64,000 bases of DNA from Gymnopus androsaceus JB14 (Eukaryota > Basidiomycota > Agaricomycetes > Agaricales > Omphalotaceae), in assembly GCA_009733575.1 (NCBI GenBank), contig ML769569.1:62001-126000 (forward strand), given 5' to 3'. The notes beneath the pieces were generated by a model. That model saw nothing but the letters and a program-made list of their open reading frames with translations, did not search any database and was not told the DNA's origin. A program made the position numbers and the translations under genes. The number at the start of each line of letters is the position of its first letter. Within the stretch, counting starts at the first letter, position 1. This document shows positions 45,001 to 56,354 of the stretch, piece after piece.

Positions 45001-46449
45001 ATCTTTTCATGTGCCAACAGCTCATTGATTTCAAATAGTCCAATAGTTTGAGCTGAATTCTGTTGATTAATCATGAACTCCTTCACAGATGCATGTGCTA
45101 GTTGAACATTTGAGTTTGTGTCAACTGAAACTAGAGTAGAATCAATAATTTGATTGATTTGAACCTCTATCTCATTGGCATTGTCCACACAGCTCCTTTC
45201 AAAATCTATTGCCAGGATTTCTCCAACCTCTCTGACAGTCAGGGGCTTGAATGCATATGTCAGCCACAAGAGAACATGATGGGCATCGTCCCTATTTTTG
45301 CTTTCCCATGTCCAATTTATTGCCATAATATAAGTTTGCTCCAAGTCCTTGGGCAGATCTTTCAATGCTTTGCGGACTATCTTGGCAGATCCACAACTTG
45401 CAAGTGCTTTCAGCTGACAGTCAACCCAGCGGAATCTGTATTTATATCAGTCTCATGATTCACATTTTAGAAATGTACTTTGAAACTTACTGTCCCTCTG
45501 CTTTTTTCTTCAAAGTGTTCATAACCTCAATTTTCAAATCCCCATTAAAATTGCATGTTTCCATTTCTTTCTCCAAATAGGTGATGATGTCTTCATCAAC
45601 TTTGGCATCTTGACCATTCAATGAAATTTTGAGGCATTCCTTCAACATATTTCCATTGGGACTGTTGCGGCTTGTGAAAAGAATGGAAAAATTGGTGGGC
45701 AGACTTTGCACCCATTCAAGAATCTCTACTGTCTTCTGACATTCATCCATGGCATCCAGCACAATATAACCCCTGCCAATAGTCTTGAAAATTGCCATCA
45801 CTGTTATGGTTAAGTCCTTTGTGGTAGGTGGATACCCAGTGAGGCCTTGCTTAGTACAGTTATCAAACAAATCTTTCAGTGCTGAATGAATGCCCTCCCT
45901 ATTCGCACCAATTCGGAGCAAAAGAGATAGCAAGCAGCCACGCAAACCAGTCTTTTGACCCGTATTATCACGAGAATCAAAATAATGATACCACACATTT
46001 TCTGGGGCTCCTTTCTGCAGATCTCTAATGATCATAGTTCTATTATAAATAGCTCTTCAATTAGTTCTGTTTTCAAGCATCATTAAACTCACAATAAAAT
46101 GGTCTTTCCTGAGCCAGCTTTAATATGTTTCAGTAATAATTCATTGTGACATTTACATCCATCCATACCTTTACCTTGAATCCATAATATACCTGGGTTT
46201 TGCTTCCACTCTACATATTCAGGATGGTTTAGGATCCATTCCCCAGTACCCTCAACTCTTTTGTCATCTGCAACCCGAAAGTTTGTGGCACAATCAGGTG
46301 CATCTAGCCATTTTCGAATCTTTTCCTTTTCATCAGTTGCTGGAAAAAGCCATTAAGATAGGTTGACATGAATTTGGTGGGATGTATAACCTACAAACAA
46401 CAATGAATGTTCCACCATGTATGGAAAAATGGGAGGCATTCATGAACAT
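42045..46449 (-). CDS. NACHT-ankyrin NLR-like receptor, five exons
   Basis: Exons 46395-46449, 46169-46339, 46093-46117, 45491-46039 and 42045-45435 join in frame into about 1396 residues. Introns of 51-55 bp all have GT-AG ends. The start MFMNASHFSIHGGTFIVV is the usual N-terminal tag of basidiomycete NLRs. Walker A GKAGSGKTILL is encoded largely by a 25-nt exon. Walker B is GYIVLDAMDEC and the STAND sensor region TSRNSPNG; FRWVDCQLKALASC and ALKDLPKDLEQTY are typical downstream motifs. About 26 ankyrin repeats of 33 residues follow (GNALQAAVANGNEAIVKLLL type). Fungal relatives act in non-self recognition and programmed cell death; a ligand or effector cannot be inferred. A one-base deletion near 42090 ends the frame early, while 41857-42045 still encodes one further repeat and a tail in the other frame. 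Confidence 0.85.
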
Positions 46450-47999
46450 GCTATCACATAGTATCATCAGAGTGCTGAGCTTGTAAGGTCTTAGAAGAGA
46501 TATTGTTTGTTACCTTCCACTTTGACTGATCACCGGCATTTCCGAGTCTCTGCCAGTTATCAGTTATTAAAAACATACAGCTTAATATGTATCGAATTGA
46601 CACACCGGCTGGGCTGTAAACTCATGATGGTGGAAGCGGGGTGGAAGCGAGGTGTCAAAGCTAGCCCCCTTATATACGCTCAGTTTGGGATCCCACGATC
46701 TTCCCGGAAATCGGATTTGGAACCAATCGATCTGCTTTGCGATAATCGATAATCTGGCACTGCCAAATTCAGAAGGTATTTCTCACCGCCTCTTCCGAAC
46801 AACCATCCTTCCTCCCAATCCCCGTTCTCAATCGTATCCCTTGTGGAATTCATGCTGTCCCATCACGGACGGTTAGCTACCCTTCTGCACCATGTTCAAC
46901 TCGATATAGAATTTTTCGACGCTCAAGCTTACGAAAAGGTTTTATGCTGAGTAGGCGCATCTAGGTATTCGTCCATTCCTTATTGTTTCCCATGAATGGA
47001 TGCTGAGTTTTTCGTTCGTATGCTTTTGCAGTGAACCCAGCAAGCACGTATAGTCACAGCATGGACGATCACATCGGCGGTTATAAGAGGGGTCATTTTA
47101 GTACGTCCTGTCGCTTTGTGCTCTATTCGCGGTCCTTCTGTTCTCTGTTCTGCGTGATACCCTACCCTCCTTTATTCCTCCCTCCTTTACCCCACCTGTT
47201 CCTTTATTTCAAATCTCATTCCTCCATTCGATTCCATCGTTTCTTTATCTTCCCCGTCTTTCCTTCGTAACCAAAATTGCTCCCCGCCCTTCGTTCATTC
47301 TTCGTTCATTTACCTTCGTTTTTCCTTTCTTCTTCTACCTTCCTTTCCATTCACCTCCACTCCTCTACTGTTCCACTCCCTACTCTCCAATCGACCCTTT
47401 AGCTTTTCGACTTTTGACTTTTCGCGCTGACACGTCCTTTATCCCTCCAGGTTATACGACATCTGCTTGTTGCAGTATACCTAATTTACGCCTGAAGCAT
47501 TCATATCCAAGACACGTACACTGACTGTCACGGTAGCGAGTCCGTAAGTACGTTACCTTCGTTTGCGTTTGCCATTTCCTTGCCATCTTTCATTCCGGTT
47601 GAAGAGCAAGATTTTAACTCTGACAGAACAGAGAATGACCTTGTCTCCATTCTCCGCATCTCTTCGTGCCCACTAAGCTCTCCCGAGCAGACGTCGAGAG
47701 GATGGAAAAAGACGGAGAGGTCAACGCGTGGATTATGGCAATTGCCGAATGGGGCTTGTAAGCCAGGTGTGGATGGTGTTGAGGGGGTCGAAGGAGCGTG
47801 AAAGGATTGTGGACTGAGCACAGATTATAGCACTAGATTAATGTAAGTGCTTTTCGCTAGTGGCACTATCGTTTGTGATATTCCAACTTTTTTCAATAGG
47901 TTGAGCTGTCTGGTCGTGCCACCACCAACGCAACTGATGGGTCTTCCAGAGCACTCAATTGAGAAGTGAATTCAAATTATATCCAGGCCTCTGCACAAG
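46450..47999. other. Sparse region, possible unresolved small spliced gene
   Basis: It includes the promoter of the NACHT gene and a strongly pyrimidine-rich tract at about 47140-47450. Short exon-like pieces flanked by splice-like sites exist on the plus strand, for example MDDHIGGYKRGHF after a TTTTGCAG at about 47032 and KLSRADVERMEKDGEVNAWI ending in a stop at about 47760. I could not connect them and recognise no family. Confidence 0.3.
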
Positions 48000-49953
48000 T
48001 AATAGTTTGCATCTAAGCTTTTGAAAATAAAATAAAGATGTACATCTTCTACGTGTTTTATTTTACATAGCGTGACCTGACCACATCGCAAATGTTTGCT
48101 CCTGCTCCACCCGATATAACCTAAGATGCAGCAGGATCCAAGCCTATGGGATGGGCATCTATGGGGGGACGATTCGGATAAGCTGGAGATCCAGCGAAAG
48201 TGGACGATCAGACGAAGAATGGCACCGGGAGCGTCCTGAGATCGATGTAGATGCTACCGATGCTAACCCTCCAAGCGCCTCCTACGAAATGAGATAATTC
48301 GGAGTGTGTCGGAGTGTGTAGGAACCCTCCGCGTACCTTCAAAAGCCTCCTACTGCCTTCGGTGAGCTTCGTATTGGGATTTCTGATATCATACGAAGCA
48401 CCCAAAACAATATCCCAATATCTCCACATCGCGATAGACGCAAGACGGGAAGAACCGATCGGAGAGAAGGTTGGAAGACTCGCTACACATCGGTGTTGAT
48501 GGAAGCAGGAGAAGAGAAGGAGCTGATGAGTGAAGCAGCGGAGGTGGAATAGTGGAAGGACCTGGAGCAAAGGACTGCTCTCTGAGCAACTGAGCATGAA
48601 GCTCGAAGCCGGATCCGATACAGACTCCAAGAACTTCGGGGTTGGGAAGGGCCTTGGAGGCGACTAGAGCTATGGTGTGACGTTCATATTTCACTCTAGC
48701 TGACCAGGTATTCCAGGAATCCTCGGTAGCACCATTCTTCGTTAGCCCATTGAAAGGCTTTCCCACCCAGTCTCCATTTGGATTCGCTTCAGTTTACTGG
48801 TAGAAAGTGGGAGATGGCGCAAGGGGAAGGAAGGAGCGGAGGTGAGTGCGGAGGATGAGGCGGAGAAACCAAGAAGCTCGAGGTCGGGTCAGCACAATGG
48901 CAATCAAAATTGCTACGGAACCTCGAAGAAAGCCAAGTCCAAGAAAGACACCTTCACCCAACCCAACTCAACGGCCAACAACCAATGGAAACAGCAGTAA
49001 GCAGCACCAAGGGCATGCGTAGATTCCATTTCTCGACACACGAAGTCGGGAGCGGAAGCAAGTTTGAATGGAGTGTGAGGCAGAGGGTGGGAGATTGAGT
49101 GAGTGGCCGCGTGGTAAGGCTGGAATTCTGGTGGTTCGGCTGTGAAGTAGGTAGTCATCCAATCCACGGTTGAAACCAATCGCACTCGATGTTGACTGAG
49201 TGGCTCCCAAGCCGAACGCGTTCCAATTCAAGTCTTGAGCAGTACCACTACTCGAAACTATCCCATCCTGACCGCATTCCAAGTCACTAGCTAGGGAAGT
49301 CTGAGACTCCCCAATCGAGCAATGCCCTCATGATGTACCTCAGGAGCGACCAAATTCTCTAACAATCGGACAATACGATGTGCAGTGAATGTAGTTCTGG
49401 TAGCGGAGGAAGTTCCAGACATATTCAAGTCTGGGAAGAATTCTTGCAAGAGCATGATGATGAGCGTCGAAGGCAGAAAAGAAAACGCTCTCGTGACTTT
49501 CATTCAATTTGCTACACTACCTTCTCCTTTTGCTGTCTACTAAAGATTACCTCCAGAACGTTCTTTTATTGTTTCGACTCGAGAGCTTAACAAATAACAG
49601 ACATACTGTATGACAAAAGTCCCTTTGGATATATCACGCCAATAAACGCCGCTTTCAAGCTGTCCCTCAGGGTCCATTTAAAATCCTCTTGCCCGATTCT
49701 AGGATGCTCTATTGATTTTAACAGTTGTACTAATTTTTCAACAGTGGTTCGAATAGACTTGTAACGTTCGGATGTGCTGGCCATAGGTAACTTCGTTATA
49801 TTTCTCGGCTAGAACTGAGGAATGTATGTGCTCTCCATATCCGCAGATTTTATTTCAAACACCCTTTTCTAGGCCAAAGTTTTCAAGCCATTCGGAATTA
49901 ACCCGAAATTAAATTTCTCGCCTATTGCTCTTCTTGCCCAACCGCTGTTCACT
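48000..49953. other. No assignable gene
   Basis: Minus-strand frames at 48208-48766 (including SWNTWSARVKYERHTIALVA) and 48913-49282, and others near 49300-49500, have no recognised domain. Their coding status is open. Confidence 0.3.
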
Positions 49954-50253
49954 ATGGTGCGCACTCGTCAAAGCTTGGCTAAGCAGAAAGAGCAGAAACC
50001 TACGCCTTGTAGACCCATCGAGGAACTCTTTGCGTCTTCCGACGAACTAAACACTCCATATCTCCAATACAACAGTATCCGCAAACAAACTGAAACTGGA
50101 AGAAATATCGACCTCAGCTGGTTCGATAAAGCGAGACTCCGCGTTATTGCAGCTGCAATTTTCGGATTCCGATGCCTCATTACTCTGGAACCTGGTCTAT
50201 CCAATAAAGACTTGAATTTTGTTCATTTCTGGCGAAAACCACTGGAATTGTGA
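49954..50253 (+). CDS. Hypothetical protein or first exon, cut by a transposon
   Basis: A 99-residue frame starts MVRTRQSLAKQKEQKP and contains ELFASSDELNTPYLQYNSIR. It ends at a stop 8 bp before the border of the TGTCGG-ended element at 50261. No family is recognised. It could be a whole small protein, or the 5' part of a gene disrupted by the insertion; the flank on the other side (56160 on) did not give an obvious continuation. Confidence 0.35.
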   Translation: MVRTRQSLAKQKEQKPTPCRPIEELFASSDELNTPYLQYNSIRKQTETGRNIDLSWFDKARLRVIAAAIFGFRCLITLEPGLSNKDLNFVHFWRKPLEL

Positions 50254-50626
50254 TTGTAAGTGTCGGAAAAATGGGACACGCCTTGATAAGCACTTTAATG
50301 CCAAATAAGGACCGTTAGATGCCTCTAGGAAATTGCTGACTTGGGAGGGTCAAAAAGGGATAATTAGGGATGTTAATGACTTTGAAGTCCCTAATAGGCA
50401 TTCCTTATCTTAGAACACCTTGCAGTGCCTAATGCGCCTAAACATTACTAGTAGGTCCTTTCAATATAACCCTAGGAAAGCCCAATAAAAGTAGTTTCAA
50501 AGCCACTAATGCTACTGTTAGACTTTGTAGTATAAGTACACTACTTCTTTTGCTGTTAGTACTAGTTCAGTACTGTTCAAGTCGTAGTGACCAATATGTT
50601 GTAGCCATATACAAGATATTGTATTA

Positions 50627-53600
50627 CTATGGTTGGCAGGGAAATGGGCCGCACGGGGAATTGCAACTTTTCAAAAAGTGCTCGATTAAAGTGTTTCCAG
50701 TAGTACTATGACTTCCATTATTTTTTTGTATGCTCTTTGGATACTATTCTTTAGATTAGGCTACTTAAATATAGTGGATCTTGAAGAGATCGAGCATGGT
50801 GGACTGGACATTGACAATCTTACCTGTAATTTCGCCATTAAAACCTCAGGAACACAATGAAAAGAATTAGCGAGGGGAGAAAAAAGGACCTCAGCATATG
50901 AAGCATGCTATCAAGAGCTTATATCCAAAATTTAAAAGGTATTGGTGTAGTATTCGTTGAGCAATGGACAAAAAGATGTACAAGTGAGGATGAGCGTGAC
51001 AGCATCCAAGCGGTTGACCTTGCCATTCATGCCGTGCATCAGCCGAACGCTCAATTCCTTACCAACTTCGCAAACACCTCTGTATCCTCTAAATGGTCAA
51101 ATCCCGTTGTTATCTCCAGCCCAAAAATGGTCCTCGCACCATCGATACTGAAACGGAAAAGCGGCTTGAAGCAGCTCGATCTGACTGGCTCAATACCACT
51201 CTTCACAAGAGTGTAAAGGCAGCTGCGCGAGCGCACAATGTTCCCTACCACACTCTCATTCAACGGATCGATGGGACTGCTCTTCCGAAAAAGCAGGCTC
51301 ATAGCAGCCAAGCTCTCCTAACACAGGCAGAACAGGAAACCCTTGTTGAATGGGTTCAGTATCTTGGACTTAGCGGGCTTCCAGTGAATAAACGGACTCT
51401 TCGTCCCAAAGTTCGCGCTATCATGGAGGCAAAAGGAAGAAAGCTGAGCGAGAATACGGTGTCGAAGACCTGGATACGAAAATTCCTTGACGAGAATCGC
51501 GACAAACTGAAATTGGCGAGAGGTTCTGGATTGGATCCCAAACGAGCACAGGCCTTCAATTTCGCCACTGTTAACCGTCATTTCGAACTATTGTCAGCCA
51601 CATTGCATGAGAATGGCATACCTTGGTGCAATGTGCACAACATGGATGAAAAGGGTATCCAGATGGGAGGTGGCCGAAAGAACTCACAGGAATGATATTT
51701 CTTCTCGAAGCAGGACAAGATGATGTATCGCGTAAAAAGCGATAATCTTCAGCTCGTTACAATAATCGACTGTGTCTGCGCAGATGGGACAGCCGAAATC
51801 AAGCCCGCGTTCGTATTTTCTGGCACGACAAAATTTGCTGAGTGGATGGAGGTAGACGATGATATCTTGTATGCATAGATATATTTTGCTTGCGGTACTC
51901 ATACTAACAAATATCCTATAGAATTGCGACTTCGGAGAATGGCTGGACAGATGATGAGATTGGATTCGAGTGGTTTAAACAATGTTTCGTACCTCAGTCG
52001 AAAGCTCGAAACACATCCGGCAAACCCATCCTGCTCATGTACGATGGCCACAAGTCCCACGTTGGCTTGAATTGGGTTGAACTCGCTGAGAAGAACAACA
52101 TTATTCTTCTCTGTCTTCCTCCCCATACCACTCATCGTCTCCAACCTCTTGATGTTGGCTGCTTTGGGCCGCTTCAAACTGCTTGGTTCAACCGCTGTGA
52201 TGCAATCCTAGCAGAGACCGGCGAGCCAATGGAATTGCGCGATGTTGTGAAGGAATACTGGACGGCGAGGAATATCGCTTTCAAGGAGGATACAATACTG
52301 CAGGCCTGGCGTAAATCAGGAATTCGGCCGTTAAATCCCAATATCTTCACAGAGGCAGATTTCGCACCTAGTATTGCCTCCTCCATGCAGGTCCAGCTTC
52401 CCAGGTCCTTTCCCAGACGTCTTCCGAGAGCACCAGATGCATCTTCTGACGATGTTGTCTTTGATGCCGAAGAGATTTCAAGGATGAGGGAGGAAAGAGA
52501 GAAAGAGATTGGAGCTGGTGGTGACAGCGAGCGTTCAGATGACTCGGAGTTGGACTCTGACTTTGACTTTGAACCATCAGATGATTCGGACAGCCCGTCA
52601 GAAGATGAGGAAGGTGCCGGAAACAATCAACGCACTTCTTTCCCTTCCACATCCATGTCCGCATTTTCCACGCCAGGTTCCTCTTCAACCTCCATGACCC
52701 GTCTTCAGACTCGCCAGAGTTCTCGCGTTTCCATAACTCCTACACCGATAACTCCAACCCCATCCTTTTCCTCACGGCCAACCTTACGCGATATATCAGC
52801 TGCACGACGGATTGCCGAGCTTGAAAAAGAGCTTGCTGTCATGAAAGCTGAACGAGATGCTGCAAACGTTCATGCAGTCATCTCTGGCCAGGAAGTGGCA
52901 ATTTGGAAGCATCGGTTCAATAAAAAGGCCGAGAAGAAGGATACCACCAAACGGTTCCCAACGGATGCCCGAATTCTAACGTCAAGAGAGGGAAAGAAGG
53001 AAGCAGTGGCAGATGCGGCGAAAAAAGCAGCGAAAAAGAAGGCTGAAGCAGAGAGGAAGAAAAAGAAGCAGGATACTGAACGGGAGGACATTCTTCGTCA
53101 TGCAGTTCAGGAAAGCGAGAGTACTGCATTCTCCGGTAGTCTCACGTCGAAGAACAAACGCGACTTGATTGACATTGCATTCTCTCTCGACATTGAAACC
53201 GACGGCGCAAGCCTCAACGTGCTTCATGTACGGCTTAATGCTCATTTCGATGCTAATCCATCGTTGAAAGAAAACCCTCGATATATTGGTCTATTCTCTT
53301 GGAAATGCAAGCGCGATGATCCTCCAAAGGAGAACGCTGAGCCAGGACCATCTTCTACTCACCCCCGGCTATCTTCTCCCAGTACACCTACGCCTGGACC
53401 TTCGCATCGTTCACCATCTCCGATATTACATTATCCACAACCTTTTACCTACCAATTTCCTGTTCCAGTACAACCTCGTCCAGTTCCGCGTCCAGTTCCA
53501 CATCCTATTCCTCATTTATCTCATGATCCCGCTACTTATTTCACTGATATATAATAAAACGCTTGAATTTTCCTGTCATTTCTGCATGCTCGCACTGCTC

Positions 53601-53872
53601 GACAGCAAACAAATGGCTGATCACCAATACCTTGGCCGCTCTGCCGCTCAACGGCTTTCGTGTGACAGCCAAGTGACTGAACAGTTGCAATTCCCTGTTT
53701 TTGCTCGGACATTGCCCGACGCCAGTAATAAAATAACATAAAATCTCAAAAAAGCAGAATAAAGGTTTTTAGATGCTAAGAATCGAATGGCCTGCTCAGA
53801 TTTTTTAAATTCTAAGTCCTTGTAAAGTTATTGGCAATTTATCAAAAAGTTGCAATTCCCTGCCAACCATAG
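50627..53872 (+). mobile_element. Pogo-type (Tc1/mariner superfamily) DNA transposon, 3246 bp
   Basis: Inverted ends CTATGGTTGGCAGGGAA are flanked by TA on both sides (50625-50626 and 53873-53874). Subterminal GGAATTGCAACTTTT occurs near both ends. The element encodes a single transposase with an internal stop and is nested inside the TGTCGG-ended element. Confidence 0.92.
51093..53554 (+). pseudogene. Pogo-like transposase, one internal TGA
   Basis: The N-terminal part carries helix-turn-helix modules of the psq/CENP-B type (SVKAAARAHNVPYHTLIQRI, then KLSENTVSKTWIRKFLDENR). The DDE_1 nuclease follows with MDEKGIQMGG (first Asp), LLMYDGHKSHV (second) and PPHTTHRLQPLDVG (third), so the catalytic triad is present. 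A 51-bp-class intron lies at about 51870-51921. The C-terminus is long, Ser- and Lys-rich with a coiled coil (KKAAKKKAEAERKKKKQDTE), common in fungal pogo proteins. A TGA at about 51693-51695, after GGGRKNSQE, interrupts an otherwise open frame that resumes YFFSKQDKMMYRV. One base change could explain it, so the copy may have been recently active. Confidence 0.85.
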
Positions 53873-53874
53873 TA

Positions 53875-55180
53875 GTATTGCTAAGAAACAGTACTACATT
53901 CTTCAATTAGGACGATTCAGTAATAACCAAGTAGTAACAACTGTGGACTCGCGCACACACAAGGGTACTGGGGCGTCTAGGTATTAGCCGACTAAGTTTT
54001 AATTGTAGACAGCTCACGAGCGCCCGCTCGCCGTTTGGCGCTTAAATCATCAAAGGCTTATAACTTGGCATTGCTCGCAATTTTTGTGCCATTTTCTTCG
54101 TTCAAGTCACTAATGGAGGAGCATAATCTGTGAGAATGTCTCTACAGCCTCTCGTGAGTCGTCGCTGTTGTTGTTGTTGTTGTTGTTGTCGCGTGATCAC
54201 GCGACACGCGTTTGATCTTTTGGCATGTTTGGCATGTATCAACAATCTTGACTTCAACTTCCATCATCGCTCCCTGCTCCCCTTTGGCCAGATATTCACC
54301 CTCGTTTCTGCAACGCCACAGTGCTAGAATTAAATTGTAGATGAGGGAAGCAGATCATTGGGGAAGCTTGGGATAATTGGGCTCATGCCGGTGCGTCGCT
54401 ACATCTCCATTCTCTTTCTTCTTCTGATATCTTCATTCTATAGTTCTGTAGCTGCGGTCTCCTATCGACGCGGGCATCTAGGATGCGCTACAACATGACT
54501 AACTCCCTCTCGGCGCTTCTTGCCTTCTCCAGCGCGTTTTGCCCCGGCGACGCTGTTACCAACGGTTTCAAGGCAGTCAACTCCCTCCACAGAGCAGGTA
54601 GCCTTGTTCCCCTGCGGCTACATGCCTTGACGGCGCTACGTGGAACTGCTATTGCACTTCTGCTCATATCGAGCAGTGTTTGCCTCTTTACCCGAGTTCG
54701 GGGCAGAGGAAACGCTGCTCGTTATTGCACAAGCAACTAGGCAGCGCTGAGAGCAAGCACTCACCGCGTTTCTTAAGGGGATCCTTGCTTATGAGCTCGT
54801 GCAAATCAAATCGGAACAGAAAAGACTTTATTGAATGCTGCATGCAAGAATCAAACTGGTTACTGTATCTGTCTCACAAGCTGCATCCCGGAGACCGTAA
54901 TTCACGGTCAGCCAATCGAGAATCGGGCACTGTGTTTATTCACGCTGTCCCCTTCTGGTGCTTGTACCAGAATGATGGCTTGGAGAACCGCTGGCGGGGA
55001 TTTCCTCCACAGCCTCTCTGCTGTGTTGAGAATTTCCAGACCCCTGTGTTGAGCTTCTATTCAACATGGCCTAGTGAAGGTTTCCAACAGGAGGCTGACT
55101 AGGCATACGAACAAACCAATGGTAAAAATTTGGATCCTCAGGTAAATTATCTTTGATTACTACCGACATTGCTGAATGAA
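53875..55180. other. Interior of the TGTCGG-ended element, no clear gene
   Basis: Contains a GTT microsatellite (about 54164-54190) and a GCGCCCGCTCGCCGTTTGGCG segment that resembles GGCGCCCACGCGGTTCGGCG in the 979-bp element at 28143. Open frames such as 54483-54740 have no recognisable domain. Confidence 0.35.
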
Positions 55181-55199
55181 GGCTCGATTGATTGTTATT

Positions 55200-55965
55200 A
55201 GATGGCTCGTATTGATGCACGACAAGAGTCAATGGCACGAATCCGTACAACTGACAATTACCAGCAGGGATTTGATTCAGACACCGAAGAGGATCCAGTT
55301 GATGAGGAGGTACCTCAGAAAGTCAAGCACATTAGGCAGTCCAGAGCTATCTGATCAATTACGAATACCGCTCCGATAACTGGGTGTTTGGACGCCGAGG
55401 TAAATGGAAGATATTTCTTTGAAGCATTGTCATGACCACTCATTCCGGAACTTCAGTCGCAAACTGGATAAATTTCTCAGCACATCCGGAATGAAGTAGG
55501 ACTCGATGTACAGGTTGGTTTTACTTTCATTTCTAGGCTAACATTGTCTTATTAATTGGATTTAGGTTGCTGAGCACCAGTGTCTTTATCTGACATACCA
55601 GTCACTTGAAGACTGGACTGAACTGCGTGACTATCTCCGGTGCAATGCTTTGTTTCATGAGCGCCTACGATATGACTGTGCTCTCATCAGCTTGTCATGG
55701 GTCGACTGCTATATACCTACCAAGTGAACGGGAAATCCTATGGGATTGTCTATCTCACTGAGTTCAAAAATACGAGGTGGGTTCCGAACACAAAATGGGA
55801 TGGTTGTGAGGTCCGGGAGGAGGATGAGGATGGAAAGTTTCTTTTTGCCCACTACCTTGTTTGCGGAGCACATATGATTCAATCTTTCACTGCCAAGAAG
55901 CCTTGTATACATTATCTGAATGATACCATAGATAATGACTGGTTTTTACGTGCAGGTAATTAAAA
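55200..55965 (+). pseudogene. C-terminal remnant of an Agaricomycete transposon protein
   Basis: Pieces read MARIDARQESMARIRTTDNY then FDSDTEEDPVDEEVPQKV, and after intron-like gaps LYLTYQSLEDWTELRDYLRC-N, ERLRYDCALI, then in another frame GRLLYTYQVNGKSYGIVYLT and CGAHMIQSF. This order resembles the C-terminal region of large DDE-type transposon proteins common in mushrooms, but I cannot name the superfamily with confidence. A frameshift near 55693 and a stop near 55350 show decay. It is probably what remains of the transposase of the TGTCGG-ended element. Confidence 0.45.
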
Positions 55966-56354
55966 ATTGAGACTCTACATTGTACTTGAATGTATATTAG
56001 TCCTAGAAATTCTGCATAGTACGTTTTGGTCCTAGCAGGGCCTAATAATGACTTAGAGTACATTCCGGCCCTAACAATGACATTCTAGGCCCATTTAGGT
56101 TCTGCGGAAACCTCATTAGGCGTGTTAGGCATTATAAGGCGGGTCCCATTTTTCCGACAAGCGTGCGTTTCCTCATTCCGTTGCATATTGTGCTCACTGG
56201 ATCAGTTACTATGTTTGGAGAACTCTTGGGGTCTATATCCTGGGCATCTGAACGTCAACTCGTATTTGAACATTGACATAAGTACGCAGTTTCAACCCAT
56301 ATTTTCTAAATCATACTAATTGTCCCTAGTGCGAATGGATCTTCATCATTCCGA

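Larger units (their letters stand above)
50261..56159. mobile_element. TIR element with TGTCGGAAAAATGGGAC ends, 5.9 kb, host of a pogo element
   Basis: The ends TGTCGGAAAAATGGGAC are perfect inverted copies for 17 bp, followed by similar CGCCTT and by dispersed TAATGCC/GCCTAAT motifs over the first and last 200 bp. Without the nested pogo element it is about 2.65 kb. The remaining coding sequence lies at about 55200-55965. No target duplication is evident at the borders (GTAAG left, AGCGT right), so family assignment is open. Confidence 0.7.
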
